Shown one piece after another: positions 32,339-32,730 of a stretch of DNA of 32,730 bases. Below the pieces are notes generated by a model. That model did not search any database, was not told the DNA's origin, and saw only the letters and a program-made list of their open reading frames with translations. The stretch comes from Bacillota bacterium (lineage in GTDB: Bacteria > Bacillota > Clostridia > Oscillospirales > Ruminococcaceae), in NCBI GenBank assembly GCA_029572815.1, contig JAKPUQ010000146.1, forward strand, positions 1-32,730. The letters are read 5' to 3'. A program made the translations under genes and the position numbers. Numbering within the stretch: the first letter of the stretch is position 1; the number at the start of each line of letters is the position of its first letter.

Positions 32339-32730
32339 TTATGAGAAACGCTCCTCAGCAGAGATGCCGAACTTCATCATCTCGGTGACTAGGTTCTTGA
32401 AGGTCTCGCTGTCGGAATTTTGCAGTCTGTTATAGACATAGGACTCGATGCTGTACTGAAATGTCTTGCTTATCTGCTTTGAACCGTCGTATATCTTAGC
32501 AGTTATTACGCTTCTTACATCAGTGATAGCTATAGTATCAATGCTTGCGATGTAATAACTTCCGCTCTTTGTGAACTGTGAAGCAGGGATCATCTTTGTG
32601 ACAGATGCACCGCTGCTGGTCTTGTATGTGATAGTCAGCTTAACGTTGGACATATTCTGATTTGCTGCGAATTTCAGTCTGTACATGAGCACTGTCTTGT
32701 TCTCGAAGGATACGTTCTTCTTGTCGAAGG
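32339..32730 (-). CDS. C-terminal part of a secreted protein with the expansin-linked surface domain (cut by window edge)
   Basis: The frame is open to the end of the window, so the 5' end is missing and the Met near 32690 is not a real start. The visible about 130 residues (SFENKTVLMYRLKF, KLTITYKTSSG, IASIDTIAITDVRSVITAKIYDG, ETFKNLVTEMMKFG) match in pattern the N-terminal region of the expansin-like protein at 6876-8498 (AFNDKFSGTGLYYYG, LRFTLYFRVADG, TKLVNVCNALYAYGKAAE). It ends GISAEERFS. This domain is therefore a repeated surface module in this organism. It is co-transcribed with the lipoprotein that follows. Confidence 0.65.
   Translation of the reverse strand, partial: FDKKNVSFENKTVLMYRLKFAANQNMSNVKLTITYKTSSGASVTKMIPASQFTKSGSYYIASIDTIAITDVRSVITAKIYDGSKQISKTFQYSIESYVYNRLQNSDSETFKNLVTEMMKFGISAEERFS

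Noticed and set aside
29818..32730. A fully delimited integrative element
   Set aside because: Only the integrase end is visible. No copy of the tRNA-Ser 3' end, excisionase, relaxase or phage structural gene is in the window, so the right border cannot be set.

Overview
The window looks like chromosomal DNA of a fibrolytic gut Ruminococcus (Oscillospiraceae). The evidence is several type I dockerin proteins, an expansin-like protein, a secreted GH16 glucanase lipoprotein, a cellulose-binding secreted protein, AGGAGG-type ribosome binding sites, and many consensus TTGACA/TATAAT promoters with 17-base spacing. The genus call is inferred from gene content and protein style, not from a marker gene.

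Layout. 1-235: palindromic repeats. 236-3113 (minus): acylphosphatase, then an operon of ECF sigma factor, membrane anti-sigma factor and a dockerin-tagged D,D-carboxypeptidase. 3261-5266 (minus): CotH-family protein with a C-terminal dockerin. 5421-6553 (minus): membrane GTPase. 6876-8644 (plus): expansin-like protein plus a 39-residue peptide. 8731-11499 (minus): two cellulose-binding-like domains joined to a caspase-like fold. 12000-13200 (minus): a second sigma/anti-sigma pair. 13434-18624 (plus): recQ, response regulator, ABC ATPase, ABC permease, histidine kinase. 18969-20384 (plus): GH16. 20472-24759 (minus): dockerin protein, MutS-like ATPase, esterase. 25148-27284 (minus): aroC and a DAHP synthase. 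27530-29338 (plus): glgB. 29425-29681: a tRNA-Ser 5' half followed by an intact tRNA-Ser(CGA). 29818-31005 (minus): tyrosine integrase. 31260-32730 (minus): accessory genes including a 32-residue peptide, a lipoprotein and an incomplete secreted protein.

How the parts fit. Two ECF sigma/anti-sigma modules sit among surface and fibre-degradation genes, as in the RsgI-type carbohydrate-sensing systems of cellulolytic clostridia. The most striking link is that the extracellular end of the second anti-sigma factor carries a module of about 80 residues also found inside the neighbouring cellulose-binding caspase-like protein. The first sigma operon and the cotH gene share a candidate ECF promoter (TGARAK, 16 bases, CGWCTAW). 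The response regulator, ABC transporter and kinase form a peptide-sensing or resistance module with an array of direct repeats before the ATPase gene.

Caution. Seven genes are interrupted by a single-base length difference, nearly all inside homopolymers (about 1653, 4657, 5865, 12493, 12807, 17280, 22711). The encoded domains continue perfectly across each break. This pattern suggests consensus errors in the sequence more than real gene decay, so these genes are reported as single units with the break noted.
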